This document shows, piece by piece, positions 37,301-48,643 of a stretch of DNA of 64,000 nucleotides. The notes under the pieces are model-generated. The model was not told where the DNA came from and did no database searches. It saw only the letters and a program-made list of their open reading frames with translations. This DNA is from Circinella umbellata. Lineage: Eukaryota > Mucoromycota > Mucoromycetes > Mucorales > Lichtheimiaceae. The first letter of the stretch is position 1. Each line of letters begins with the position of its first letter. The position numbers and the translations under genes are program-made. The DNA lies in NCBI GenBank assembly GCA_025093555.1, contig JAIWNF010000012.1:496001-560000 (forward strand), written 5' to 3'.

Positions 37301-39134
37301 TTATACCAGGATTATCTATTATTATTATTATTATTATTTAAAATTAATATAACTAAACCATTTATAACCTTAATTCATTTCTAATATAATATTTACCACT
37401 ATCTGGATGAGACCATCCAGCTTCATATAAAAATTGAGGTACTTGGGTTGTTTTACCTATAAAAATTGTAATATAATAAAATTAAACAATTTCCATTATC
37501 AAAATACAAAAATCATGTTTCCTTTACCTGAACCCGTTTCACCACAAATAATAACCACAGTGTTATTTCGAATAGCTTCCATAATTACTTGTTCTTCACT
37601 ACATACAGGTAATTTTAATCTTGCTTCTTGAACACTTGCTAATCGATTTACAGGTACATAAAATGGCTATAAAATAATAAGTTAGTTTATTAATAACAAT
37701 CATATATATAAATACATGAAAATAAATCAATTAATAATAGTTACCTTTGCAATATCATTACTAAGATCACCTTCATTAATACTTTTTAAAAGTTTAATTT
37801 TTACTTCGTCCGTTTCTTCTTTACGTAATTCAGGTGTTGGAACATTTTTTGAAGCTTCTATTACTTCTTCTAAAGCTGTAGGTTGTTCATCAATATTTTC
37901 AGGTTCAAGTAATGCTTTGACTGATTCTCTTGGTTTAGAATTGTCTTCTTCTTCTTCACTTTCATTTTTATCATATTCTGAATCTGAACTATCAAATGAA
38001 GAATCTGAGTCCATTCCTTTTCTTTGTTTAAATCGTTTACGTGCTGCTGCAGGAATAAGTGACTATTATTTATACATAGTGTTAAGTATATATATATATA
38101 TTAAGAACGATCTCTCTCGATTGAAATATCTTACCTTTTTTTTACGTTTACGTTTTGTTAATGGCATAGTTGGGGTATCTGATTGTTTTAAAGCACTACC
38201 AACAGTTGATTTTTCTTTTTCTTCTGCTTCTGCTTTTGCTTTTGCAACTGCTTTCTCTTTTTCTTTCATTTCTTTCTTTAAAGCTTCTAGATCGGATTCT
38301 TGTTCTTTTTCAACATAGAGTCGAGCATTATAGTCATCATCATCATCTTTATTATCTTTACTGACACCTGCTTTATCTTCTAAAAATGCTTGACGTACTT
38401 TTTCTCGTGCTGTTAATCTTCCACGACCAATTGTTTTTGATGATTGTAATAATTCAGATGACCATGTAGATGTACTATATGAATATAAATAGATATTAGT
38501 TTATTGGGATCTTTTTGAGAAAAGTGAATGTCTTTCTCTTATAATAATTTAATGTATACTTACGATAATTGTTCCATAAGACCCGTACGAGCTTCTTTTT
38601 TCAATTTTTGATCCTATTTCATTGATATTTTAATATTTAATTATATTTTATATTTGAATGATTACACTTACAATATATTTTTCTAATTTCTTTCTCTTCT
38701 TTTTTGACATGAATGGTGTTGGCTAAATAAAACATGGTTTAGTTATATATGTCAACCCTTTTTTTTTTTTTCAAAGAATTCAATACAAGAAAATGACTTT
38801 ACTTGAGGTAATTTTTTCTTTTTCTCTACTTCAGGTTCTGCTTGTTTAGTTTCACCAGGAATGATCATTAATGGATTCGTATCATTACTAGTTATACATA
38901 TATTCTTGAGTTAATTTGTGAAATTAAGCTTGGTTTTTGGTTAAATAAAAAGAAATGAACTAGTTACATGTCATTATTGGTCGAAGTTTTAGTCTTTGAT
39001 GCAGTTTCTTCTTTTTCTAATTGTTCTGGGCCAATATTGAGACCACCATCTCTTGCACGAGGATGAGGTTTTTGATTAGGTTTTCTTGAAGAAGCACGAG
39101 CTTTTTCATTATATCGTGGTCGAGATTTTCCCAT
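34389..39134 (-). CDS. ECM16: DEAH-box RNA helicase Ecm16/Dhr1 (DHX37), U3 snoRNP-associated
   Basis: Nineteen exons on the minus strand; going from the start: 39134-38968, 38887-38803, 38722-38672, 38613-38564, 38474-38135, 38062-37745, 37666-37528, 37456-37397, 37315-37206, 37129-36905, 36842-36470, 36395-36258, 36184-36012, 35935-35864, 35795-35577, 35509-35409, 35337-35112, 35040-34592, 34518-34389. The frame closes throughout to give 1141 residues. After a Lys/Glu-rich N-terminus come motif I GETGSGKTTQ (about 378-387), DEAH (about 480), SAT (about 523), [21 protein letters not shown] and QRAGRAGR (about 767-774). An acidic insert interrupts the second RecA domain. In yeast Dhr1 unwinds U3 snoRNA from pre-18S rRNA in the nucleolus. 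The gene is head-to-head with ESF2 and ends 87 bases from the ferrochelatase stop. Confidence 0.95.
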
Positions 39135-39590
39135 TAAGTCTTATTTTTGTATAGAAATAAAAAAGAATTTATGCAAAAAAAAAAATATAAAAAATAAAAA
39201 AATTAAGGAAAAGCCTCAGCCTCCTCTTTTTTTCTTTTTTTTTAATTCAAAACGTCACGTGATCAAATCTATTTCAGGGACAAAGTAACACTTTTTTTTC
39301 AAGTCATTTTATATAAAAGTAACATATACATTGGAAATTAGAAATCTATTTCTATTTTATAAAAGATAGATTAGAAATGGACTTAATGGTTTATGGACAT
39401 GATAGAAAGAAGGGGGTTTCTTATTTCACTCTCTTTTAGAATGCTGCTTTGATCTGTCAACTCTTTGTTGAAAGGGAAAAAATTCCGCACATAGAAAAAA
39501 AAAAATTTGCATTGCCGACCCTTTTTTTTTTCTTTTGATTATAATATATAAAGCGAAAGCTGACAACAAAACTTTAAGAAATCACAAAGA
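39135..39590. promoter_or_regulatory. Bidirectional promoter region of ECM16 and ESF2
   Basis: The 456 bases separate two divergent ribosome-biogenesis genes. It contains the palindrome TCACGTGA at 39255-39262 within GTCACGTGATC, a match to the bHLH (Cbf1-type) site RTCACGTG. Closer to ESF2 is an A-run ending AAAAATTTGC near 39497, resembling the rRNA-processing element AAAAATTT of yeasts. No PAC motif was found. Function of these sites is inferred. Confidence 0.5.
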
Positions 39591-40895
39591 ATGTCAATCG
39601 ATCAACAAAAACCTAAAGATCTATTTGGATTAGATCGAGAAGAAGACGAAGAAAGTCAAAATAATGACTCAGACATTGAAGAACAAGAAGAACGAGAAGA
39701 CAATCGATTCTCTAAGCGACGTTTACGACAAGCTGAAGATCTGTTTAGTAAAAAGAATAAAGAAGCAGATCAAGACGACGATGAAAACGATGTAGACGAT
39801 GAAGACGACGAAGACGAAAGCGATTTCGATTCAGATAATGACAATAGAAAGGACGATTCCTTATCTGAAGAAGAAGAAGAAGAAGAAGAAGAAGAAGAAG
39901 AAGAAAAAGAAACACAATCTATTGATCATGCTGTAGATAAAGATGGCAATGCCATTCTTGACCTTGACGAAACCAATAACGATAATAAAAAAGGAAAAAA
40001 GAAAAAGGTTAAAAAATTAACACCTGAAGAATTAGAAGAATTCGAAAAACAACAAAAGAAGACAGGTGTTTGTTATATGTCACGAATTCCTATGTTCATG
40101 TCACCTACTCGTTTGAGAGAATTTTTAAGTAGACATGCTGAATTAGGTCGTATATACCTCGAAAAAGAAGGTACGTTTTTTTATATTTATATTTAAATAA
40201 TGTATTAAACAATTATAAATTATAATGAGATAGGACTATAACCAGATAAATATCTATATTATGTATAATGAATAGATGCAAAAGTTACGGCTAAACGACG
40301 AAAGTTCCACAAGAATAAACGTGTTAATTATCGTGAAGGATGGATAGAATTTAAAGATAAAAGACAAGCAAAAAGATTAGCAGAATATTTAAATGCTCGT
40401 CAAGTCGGTGGTAAACGTGGTAATGCATTTTATTATGAGACTTGGACAATCAAATATCTACCAAAGTTTAAATGGCGACATTTGACAGAACAAATGGGTA
40501 AAGCTTTATTATTATTTCTTATTGTAATCTATTATTATCAAGAACTTCTTTCTCATCCTTTATTTGATAATATAGCATATGAAAGAAAAGCTAGAGAGAG
40601 ACGATTGGAAGCCGAACTTGCACAAGCAACTAGAGAAAATAGATTATATCTTGAAAATGTTGAAAAAGCCAAGATGCATAAAGGCATGCAACAAAAACGA
40701 AATCAAAAGAAACGTAAAAATAATGAACAAGATGATGATAATAATGAAAAAGAAGAAGATATTCGAAGAAGCTTTAGACAAAGACCTAAAATGGCTAGTG
40801 AAGTGGCTTCACAAAAACCTGGTGAAGGAAAGGAGGCTATGGGACGTTTGGATGATAGTGTAAAGAATGTATTATCTCATGTCCTTGGTAAATAG
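39591..40895 (+). CDS. ESF2: Pre-rRNA-processing protein Esf2 (ABT1 family)
   Basis: Three exons (39591-40170, 40276-40497, 40576-40895) give 373 residues. A long acidic D/E-rich N-terminal third (E-run near residues 94-107) leads to an RRM-type domain with TGVCYMSRIPMFMSPTRLRE and, after the first intron, YREGWIEFKDKRQAKRLAEYLN. WTIKYLPKFKWRHLTEQ followed by AYERKARERRLEAEL is diagnostic for Esf2/ABT1. The basic C-terminus fits nucleolar RNA binding. In yeast Esf2 is an SSU-processome factor needed for early pre-rRNA cleavage and stimulates the helicase Dbp8. A dispersed repeat copy begins only 44 bases after the stop, so the transcript's 3' end may lie in the repeat. Confidence 0.93.
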
Positions 40896-40939
40896 AAATA
40901 AAATAACTCATTCATTCAACCCATCTATAAAAGATTTTC

Positions 40940-41560
40940 TGTTGTCTAGGGAACAAATTTTGTACCAGTGTATTTATTTCCACTCAATCAAAATATTTTA
41001 TGGACTTCGGAAATACGTAAAAAAAACGTTTATGCTAAAATAATAAAGAGAAAATGTGTATATATAAATTATAAAAAACAAGGATGCCTATTAAATTTAT
41101 TATTATCATTTGCTGAATGGGTCTTCAAAGCTCAGGTGTCTTCATACAAATTATCATGACTCTAGTAACCAACCAAAACGTCATTTCATATCACTTGAAA
41201 GTCGATGGCGAGCTTTCATCTATGAAGTGAATACCTTAAACAATGGGCAATATTCATGATTGAACTATTATTTGCTTGCGCAACACCTATAATATGTTAT
41301 GATAATCAGTGTTATAAAAAAATACGTATTAAGTATTATTGCAATTTCTGTTGTAGATCAATGAATTATAACATTATAATAATAACAACAACAGATATAA
41401 ACATCAAAAACACAGATAAACTAAATTGCTCTTTATTTTATATGACGTGGGATAAATACCATAGATACGTGCATCCTGGGACTAATTCTGGGAGGAAAAT
41501 TAAGAAATCTCGTTGAGGAAGCTCTTATATTTCCAACAGTTTCCGACCTGCAGGAATCGA
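40940..41560 (+). repeat. Dispersed repeat, copy B
   Basis: Starts with TGTTGTCTAGGGAACAAAT and GTACCAGTGTATTTATTTCC, which recur inverted at the far end of copy C (57078-57119). The internal block ATGAAGTGAATA...CAATATTCATGATTGAACTATTATTTGCTTG (split by small differences) and AGATCAATGAATTATAA also occur in copy C, and the TTGCTTGCGCA and CAGTTTCCGAC blocks occur in copy A. No open frame is preserved. The sharp shared edge at the GTTGTCTAGGG end suggests a real element terminus. Confidence 0.65.
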
Positions 41561-41816
41561 TTTAATGGTTTTGTTACAGTCACCTCTTCAGCACACACTC
41601 TCTTTAAAAAGGTATTTTAAAGAAGAAACCGAACAGTTGATGTTTTAAGGTGATTTGTAGGTCTCCCATACGATCCGATGATATAATCATCTTGAACCGC
41701 TTTACGGTCTTTTTCTCTGTGGAAAGCATGGTAGCTAATTAAGTTTGAAAATAGAATGTGTCCCCACCCCGCAATTGTGTTTTTTTTTTACCACGCTTCT
41801 TTTTTCTTGTGAAACT
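41561..41816. other. Upstream region of the sepiapterin reductase gene
   Basis: Short intergenic stretch between the repeat and the gene, with a C-rich patch and T-run just before the chosen start. Nothing further is recognised. Confidence 0.4.
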
Positions 41817-43011
41817 ATGTTATTACCTCATTCTCTTTATGTCATTACCGGTGCCAATCGTGGTTTTGGTCAAGCCATTGCTAATGCTATTGCATCCAAA
41901 GCAAGCCATACTACAACTATGATACTTGTAGGTCGTCAACAAGTCTCACTCGATAATGTAGCCAATCAAATTATACAAAAAAATAAAAACGTTACTACTC
42001 ATATCATTTCAAATGTGTCTCTTGATTCAGCAATGGCAGCTAAAGAAACAATTTTAAAACCACTTGAAACCATAGTAACAGTAAGTCTTTTTTTTATGTG
42101 CGAAATTCCTTTATAATATTTTTTTTTTCATTCTTCTGATAGCTATAGAAAAAACAATTAGGAATTACAGCAAAAAGAAGTAGTTCCTGTTGTGACACGA
42201 GCTATTCTTATAAATAATGCGGGTTCCACAGGTGATTTAAGTAAAGCAGTTTCAGATTATGAAGCAGAAGAAATTCAATCATATACCGATATGAATATTG
42301 CTTCTTATATTATGCTCATGTAAGGAGAAAGATAAAAAGGCATGAAATTATCGTTATCATTAACAATTACGTTTAATTTTCATTTTTAGTTCAGGATTTA
42401 TTCGGCTCTTTCATCCAAAAGTGGAAAAAGATACTATTCAACCAATTCCACCTCAATTAAGTCTTGTTAATATTTCATCACTTTTAGCAGTTCAACCTTT
42501 TGCTAATTGGGGCTTATATGCTACGGGTAAATCAGCAAGAGATATGTTATTACGCATTGTAGCTGAAGAAGAAGACACGGTATATATTCTTTCATTTTAT
42601 TTATTATTTTATTTTATTTTTCTCTTAAAATTAAGATAATAATAATATAGTTTCTGCGTATATTTATACTTATAAATTAAAAATAAAACGCAGGAATCTG
42701 TGCGTACATTGTCTTATGCTCCTGGTCCCCTTGATAATGAGATGCAGAAGCATGTTCGGGAAACACTAGGTGATTTGGATCAAAAGAAACTATATACTGA
42801 CATGGCTAATGAGGTAAATGAGTATATAAAGTTTATATGGATGTAGATCCTTTTTAAATGAAATATAATATGGTAATTAATTGTGTTTTTACTTTTTCAT
42901 GTAAAATAGAAAAAGTTGGTTAGCATGGAAGCATCAGCCAATAAATTAGTGGAATTATTGCACGGTAATACATTTGATTCAGGCGCTCATATCGATTTCT
43001 TTGATCCTTAA
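41817..43011 (+). CDS. Sepiapterin reductase (short-chain dehydrogenase)
   Basis: Five exons (41817-42080, 42162-42319, 42390-42579, 42694-42813, 42910-43011) give 277 residues. The NADP-binding motif TGANRGFG is near residue 11, INNAG marks the central strand, and the catalytic set is NISSLL followed by Y-A-T-G-K. Features that point to sepiapterin reductase rather than SDRs in general are ATGKSARDMLLRIVAEE, LSYAPGPLDNEMQ and the C-terminal SGAHIDFFD. The enzyme makes the last NADPH-dependent reduction to tetrahydrobiopterin. An in-frame ATG at 41745 would add 24 residues of no family character, so 41817 was preferred. Confidence 0.9.
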
Positions 43012-43732
43012 CTATTATTTATTATATTGTAAATATAACGAGGACTTACAATTAAAAAAAAATAAGAGAGAACTATTTCTACATTTTATTGATATTTATA
43101 TCCATTGTTTGTTCTTGTTTTTGTTATTGGTCATTTGTTGTTGGCCAATGCAAACTAAGGGGCAATAATAACGAGTTTTTTTTAGTTGATAAGCATGAAA
43201 CTGTCAAACTCTCTTTCTTCCCATGTCATTCATAAGACTTCTTTCTTTAATTTAAATATGATAATATAAGAATTCTATAGATTGTTTATTCTTTTCATAG
43301 AATATATTGTATTCCTTTTATTTTATTTTATTTTTCAACTGTTAAAAAAAATCGAAGAAAAGAGGGGGGGGAGGAAGGTTGGGGATTGAAAAAAGAAAAA
43401 AAAAAGGGAACCTTATTTATGCTCAATATATATATATATATATATATCTAAGAACAAGGAGAGAAACATGCTCCTTTGCTTAGCAACATGTTCATTGAAC
43501 GGAAATTTATTTATTTATTTACACCTAAATGTATCATAAAATCAAAAAATCGTACCTCTTTTTTCTTTCTTTCTTTTTCCTTCTTTTTTTATTGACCAGT
43601 GCATAAATGTAATTTGTTTTTTCTACTAGTATTTTCTCTTTTCATTCTCTCTCTCTTTCTCTCTTTATTACGTATTATTTCTTTACGTTAATTCACAAGC
43701 AAACAATCGACTTAAAACTCCTCCTCCCCCAA
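43012..43732. other. Intergenic with T-rich 5' leader
   Basis: Contains a TA microsatellite at about 43427-43447, a G-rich patch near 43364-43384 and long pyrimidine runs before the next start codon. No gene is seen. Confidence 0.6.
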
Positions 43733-44671
43733 ATGACCACCCTATCATCGAATAACGATACATTATTACAAAATAATATAGTGTTATCGACCCCAATCGA
43801 GACATTAAAAGAGGACATCATGGATGAATCAACCGTTGTACGATCAATTCATAGAGATGAAAATCAATTGCGTACTTTAGTAGTTGTTTTATCTTTAGCA
43901 GGTGGTCTTGTATTAGCTTTAACACTTGGATTTGGAATCTATCTTTATTGGCATTGCTGTTTGAGGCGAAAAAAAAGAACAGTAAAAGCATTAAACCATC
44001 TGAACGAAAAGAATAATAATAATAATAATAATAATAATAGTAATAGTAATAGCAGTTATTTTTCTTCTGATGATGACGATGATGATGGTGCTACAGATGG
44101 CTCTTCAATAATCAGTCATAATGGTAAATCTCGTGATAAACATAATGTTAATCGGCCCGAACAATCGACACCATTATCTTCAGAACAGTACCAACCAAAA
44201 CAACAAACGGTTATAATATCTACAATACCATCTATACAATCAGAAAGGCCTGTATCTCTCCCTCCAATAACGAACAACAACAATAATAATAATGATAATG
44301 ATGATAATGACAATATAATAATAACACGTTCTCCAATTATTCCAAATAACGGTCCGGCACCATCAGCACCTTCAGCAAAAGAACTTGATATAATAGAGTA
44401 TCAACGACATCATCATGTCTGCTGTCAACATTCTAATAGCTCACAAGAAGAAGAAGGAGGAAGTTTGAGTGGCAGTAATACAAATAACGCAGATTATATG
44501 TTAATCTATGGCACTTCTCCTCCACATCGCCGTTCTCTCCATCATCAGTATCAATCATCACCGCAGCCATTACAATCACATCAATCATATCATCAACAGC
44601 AACCTTTTCATCCTGAAACTGTTGAGTTACCAGAACAACCACCACCAGCATATACCTCACTTACTCCTTGA
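43733..44671 (+). CDS. Single-pass membrane protein with PPxY tail, function unknown
   Basis: One exon, 312 residues. A hydrophilic N-terminus of about 48 residues leads to one hydrophobic segment (TLVVVLSLAGGLVLALTLGF, residues about 49-68), then a cysteine- and Arg/Lys-rich stop-transfer patch (CCLRRKKR). The rest is low complexity with N-runs, an acidic patch, H/Q-rich stretches and a C-terminal QPPPAYTSL. The PPAY matches the PPxY motif bound by WW domains of Rsp5/Nedd4 ubiquitin ligases, so the protein could be an adaptor or a client that is ubiquitinated; this is inference. No signal peptide precedes the helix, so the orientation (N-terminus out, type III) is a guess from the positive patch. 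Confidence 0.75.
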   Translation: MTTLSSNNDTLLQNNIVLSTPIETLKEDIMDESTVVRSIHRDENQLRTLVVVLSLAGGLVLALTLGFGIYLYWHCCLRRKKRTVKALNHLNEKNNNNNNNNNSNSNSSYFSSDDDDDDGATDGSSIISHNGKSRDKHNVNRPEQSTPLSSEQYQPKQQTVIISTIPSIQSERPVSLPPITNNNNNNNDNDDNDNIIITRSPIIPNNGPAPSAPSAKELDIIEYQRHHHVCCQHSNSSQEEEGGSLSGSNTNNADYMLIYGTSPPHRRSLHHQYQSSPQPLQSHQSYHQQQPFHPETVELPEQPPPAYTSLTP

Positions 44672-45047
44672 AATGATATCTAATTACAATATCCACATTT
44701 ATATATATAACATTCTCCTTCTTCTTTCCTATTTTTTTTCTCCTGTTTTTTTTATTATATTTTTATCTTTTATTGTTTAACATTCTTCTCTGTTTTTTTT
44801 TTCCTGTACACAGTAAATAATATCCACACATATAAAACAAAAATTCAATAATGTCAAATTATATACATGCTACATTTACACACACACAAAACACATCTTT
44901 ATAATATATACATACATACGTCATCTCCACAGAATATCTTTTTTTTTCTTCTTTTACAAAATAATATAAAAATACTAATAATAATTTATTATAAAAATGT
45001 AAAAACAATTTAACGTTGTTAAATGATATATTATCATCAGAAGACAG
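44672..45047. other. Shared 3' region between convergent genes
   Basis: Convergent 3' flanks of the PPxY-protein gene and the phosphatase gene. T-rich with AATAAT-type sequences; no gene is seen. Confidence 0.5.
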
Positions 45048-45990
45048 TCATGCGGTCATTCTAAACATCTTTCCTAAAGATAATCTCCACGTAGGATTAT
45101 TAGGCTTATGCCTTGTGGTTGGTTTGTAAGAATCCTAAACAACAATATAATAAGATGTAAAGAAAAATAAGTAAATAATAGTCATCTTTCCTTCTAAAGG
45201 GTAAGTTATTACACACAAAGCACACGATATATAAGAAAAAAAAAACGGGGGTAGGGCAGGGAAGGGAAGTAGTTGAAAAGGAAAAAGAAAACGAGAATGA
45301 GGGTAAAGGGGTCATGAGTAGTACATCATCATCCACACGGGATTGATGAGGGTTTTTTTTTACTTACCAAAAAGGCAATTTGGGGTTTATTAAAAGCACC
45401 TCGACGTTTGCTTCTAATATTTTCAATGGAATCCAATGCATCCATACCCGCTTCTATTAATGCAATAGCAACTAATACAGGAGCTCGACCTAATCCAGCA
45501 ACACAATGAACTGCAATCGTAGTTTTATCGATGGAACAAGAAGATGAAGAATGATGTGATATATCTTGTTGTATCTTATAGATCAACAAGTTCCAATCAT
45601 GAACTAAAGCTGGTGATGGCTAATTGATTACAATAAAAATAATCCGGTTATTATCAAAAAAGATTATCTCTTTTTTCTTTTTGCTATCAAGAAATTCTTA
45701 CTTACCACCCCACCATCTTTAAAAGGTAAATCTACAACATTAATATCATATTCTGATAACCGAGTCGTAGAATAAGTCGGAGGACAACAACGAACAACAG
45801 TACGAACATTTAATTTAATAAATTGTTCGATATAAAATCCCAAAGTGGATTCTGTTGGACAGTCCAAAATCAAAAATCGTACAGGAGAAATAGGATCATC
45901 AATAATTGAAAACATCATTGGACTAACATTATTATAATGCATAGTATGTTGTGGTTTTTTAACAAAGGGTTCATAAGTACGGTTCACCAT
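45048..45990 (-). CDS. Protein tyrosine phosphatase type IVA (PRL family)
   Basis: Three exons on the minus strand (45990-45706, 45619-45368, 45134-45048) give 207 residues. The catalytic P-loop HCVAGLGRAPVLVA has the PRL-type C-x5-R with Ala-Pro after the arginine. The general-acid aspartate lies in LPFKDGG, and IRSKRRGAFNKPQIAFL also follows PRL closely, as does the N-terminal RFLILDCPTESTL. PRLs are weak phosphatases that bind CNNM magnesium transporters and are normally membrane-anchored by a C-terminal CAAX prenyl site. This protein ends in FRMTA and has no CAAX box, so it is probably soluble or attached by another means. The N-terminus is about 35 residues longer than in animal PRLs. 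Confidence 0.92.
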
Positions 45991-48643
45991 TTTTCTTTGT
46001 CGTTTGTTGTTCTTATTTGTTGTTGCTATATAACGAATAGGTGTCTGTTGCTATACTTGTCCTGATATATGGGTTGTATGGACAGTCTCTAGTAAATAAG
46101 AAAGAGGGAAAAAAAGACAGTTCGTTTGATAAAAAGTTGTATATAATTTATGGTCGAAGAAGGTGAAGAAGATGGCCGACTGGGATAACGAAGTGCCCAG
46201 CAGTAATCGTAGTTGTAAAGGTAATAAGACCGTAGTGCATAAGTTGGGTTGAAATATGTAAATAAAAAGAGTATAAAAAAAAAGTGGTGGAAAAATTGAG
46301 CTTCCGTTTTTTTTTTTATTAAAAGATATGTTATTGAAAAGGGAAAAAAAAAGAAAAGTGTTAAAAAAGTTGTATTTATATGAAATAAATTGTTGTCCGT
46401 GTGTAATGTTCGTGTGTGATGATTATTTTTTTTGGATTGGTGGGTTTCAAAAATTGCCGCAGCTTTTTCTTTTCCTAAAAAACAGTTATGTGTAATAGCG
46501 CCACCAGTAAATTATTTATCAAACAACTAAATTAGGAGTTATGTCCGAATTCAGCGAAAAGTTTTACGGTTGTTTTCTTAGGGGCAACAGATAATCCAAA
46601 AATAACCGCTCCCCTTCCCTCTCATGCATATAGCCGATACCCATATAGCCGATACCTATAATAGTAAAACAATCCTTTTACATACATATTGAGTAACTTT
46701 TATTTTAATGCAACAGCAATAATCAATATTATCTATCTACATCTTTTCTATAACAAACACTATGACCAGGGTTACATTTTTTTTTCTTTTGTTGCTACAG
46801 GGATCAACTTTTTTTTACTTGTTACTCATTTGTTGAAAATGATGCCGCAGTATAAAAAAAAATTAAAAGCATGATGACTTCATAAAAACTTTCTCAAAAT
46901 GACTCACTACTAGAAACACAAAAGTTTCCCAAATGATAGATCTCAAAAACCTTGTGATCTATTATAAGCGCCTTCATTCTGTTTTATTATTATTACTCAT
47001 CTGTTGAGTTTGAGATAATAAAATATTTCAACAATGACAATAGTAACAAATAATCTATTATCAAATCAATTGTATGACACGTTTTAGCTTCGTATACATA
47101 CTATTGTTTTTTCCGATGACACATTTATACACTAAACAATACAAAGGTAACATCATTACAAGTCATTATCTAAAGTACTTTAATCTTTCTTTATATATTT
47201 TGCTGCTGATAAATGTTTAAGAAAAGAAAAGACTATCAGCAAAAATGACTCTTCTATTCTTCTATCTACTGTTATTATTGATGACTTTATAACTTGTCTG
47301 TTTTTTCTCACACCAAACTTTTTTTTTCCCTCGATCTTATCAATATCTACTTATAAATTGAATGTTCCTGAGATCAACTATTACTTGATCTGTGTTGTCT
47401 TTTACTCGGAACGAAACGGGTATGGCCTCATGAATAAAAGAACCCAATCCTAAATTGGGTTTATGTTCCATTTTATTTTTCACTTTTTCCATGATGGATG
47501 ATGAAAACAAATAAATAAATAAGAAAACAAGTCCGTGCATTGATTATTATAATAATAATTCTTGTTTATTTTGTTGCAGAAGGAAAAACGGAATGATTTT
47601 TTTTTATTCTTATACAAGGGATTTTTTTTATATACATGGTATTTAACACATAACATCTTTTACCCCGTTTTACGAATTCAGGGGGGTCCCAGGGAAAATG
47701 GGAATCGATTAATAATGATACGAACTGTGCTGGGAATCAAAATGATAGCAATTGAGTGTAACATATATAAGCTTCAGACCATTACTTTATTGTTTCTTTG
47801 AGATGGTTTGAAAGGCTATTATCCGCCTATTGTTAAGTGTTGTTGCTTTGCCAAGAGAGAAAGAAAACGGATATTTTTGCCCTACTCCGTTTTTGCGATT
47901 TTATTTTTTATAGCAGTACCATTTTGTTGTTTGATTGTAACACTTACATATTTAAATGACTGGGTCTTTTTTTTTAATAAAAGATGTACCTGTATATCTA
48001 ATAACTTTTACAGAAATAGAAAGTGTCTTTTTTTTTGCGGAGAGAGAGGAGAAAGAAAGTCAATAATGACAGTGGCGTAAATTCATAATAAGGTAAATTA
48101 TACCGGCTATACGGACCAAATATGCTGAGCAAAAATAAAAATAAATAGCAGTAGTAATATAACAAAAATGATGCCATTATATTATCATCTACTTAATTTT
48201 TTTTGTACGTCATCAAGCGCTTTTGTATGATCGATAGACAAATTGGAATCACATGATAAAATGTATAGTTAATAGAGTAACTTTTTTGCGAAAAGTAGAA
48301 AGCTCTGCGTTGTCTAGGGAACAAATCCGCAAAAATAATTTTGCGGTACTAATTTTGCTTTCGTATTTTTGCGCCAAGTATCGGCTTTATCTCATTAAGA
48401 ACAAAGAAACTAGAAATCAATTGATCCTTCTCACTCAAACTTACATATCCACTTCGAACACCTATTATATATATATAAAACATTAACTTACGTAAGAACA
48501 GCAATCAATGCGAACCATTATCATATTTAATTAGCCTTACCTTCAACTAGCATTTTTTAACCACTTTTGTTTGAGTTATCAAGATAAATAAACAGAGATC
48601 AAATATATCGACGTATTTGACGTATTTGATGTGTCATATGCTA
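45991..48643. other. Gene-poor region, about 2.65 kb
   Basis: No gene, RNA gene or intact element is recognised. A short minus-strand open stretch (47540-47340, SFIHEAIPVSFRVKDNTDQ...) looks weakly coding but has no family. At 48309-48326 the 18-base GTTGTCTAGGGAACAAAT is identical to the edge of the dispersed repeat at 40941, with no further similarity beyond it. Confidence 0.5.

Noticed and set aside
37716..38364. Long plus-strand open frames opposite ECM16
   Set aside because: They are Ser/Leu/Phe-rich mirror images of the Glu/Lys/Asp-rich exons on the minus strand.
47340..47540. Minus-strand 66-codon ORF
   Set aside because: No domain, no adjoining exons and no splice context; kept only as a weak coding-like stretch.
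47670..47700. CAGGGGGGTCCCAGGG as a transposon end
   Set aside because: It resembles pogo-type ends, but there is no flanking TA at the expected place and no inverted partner was found.
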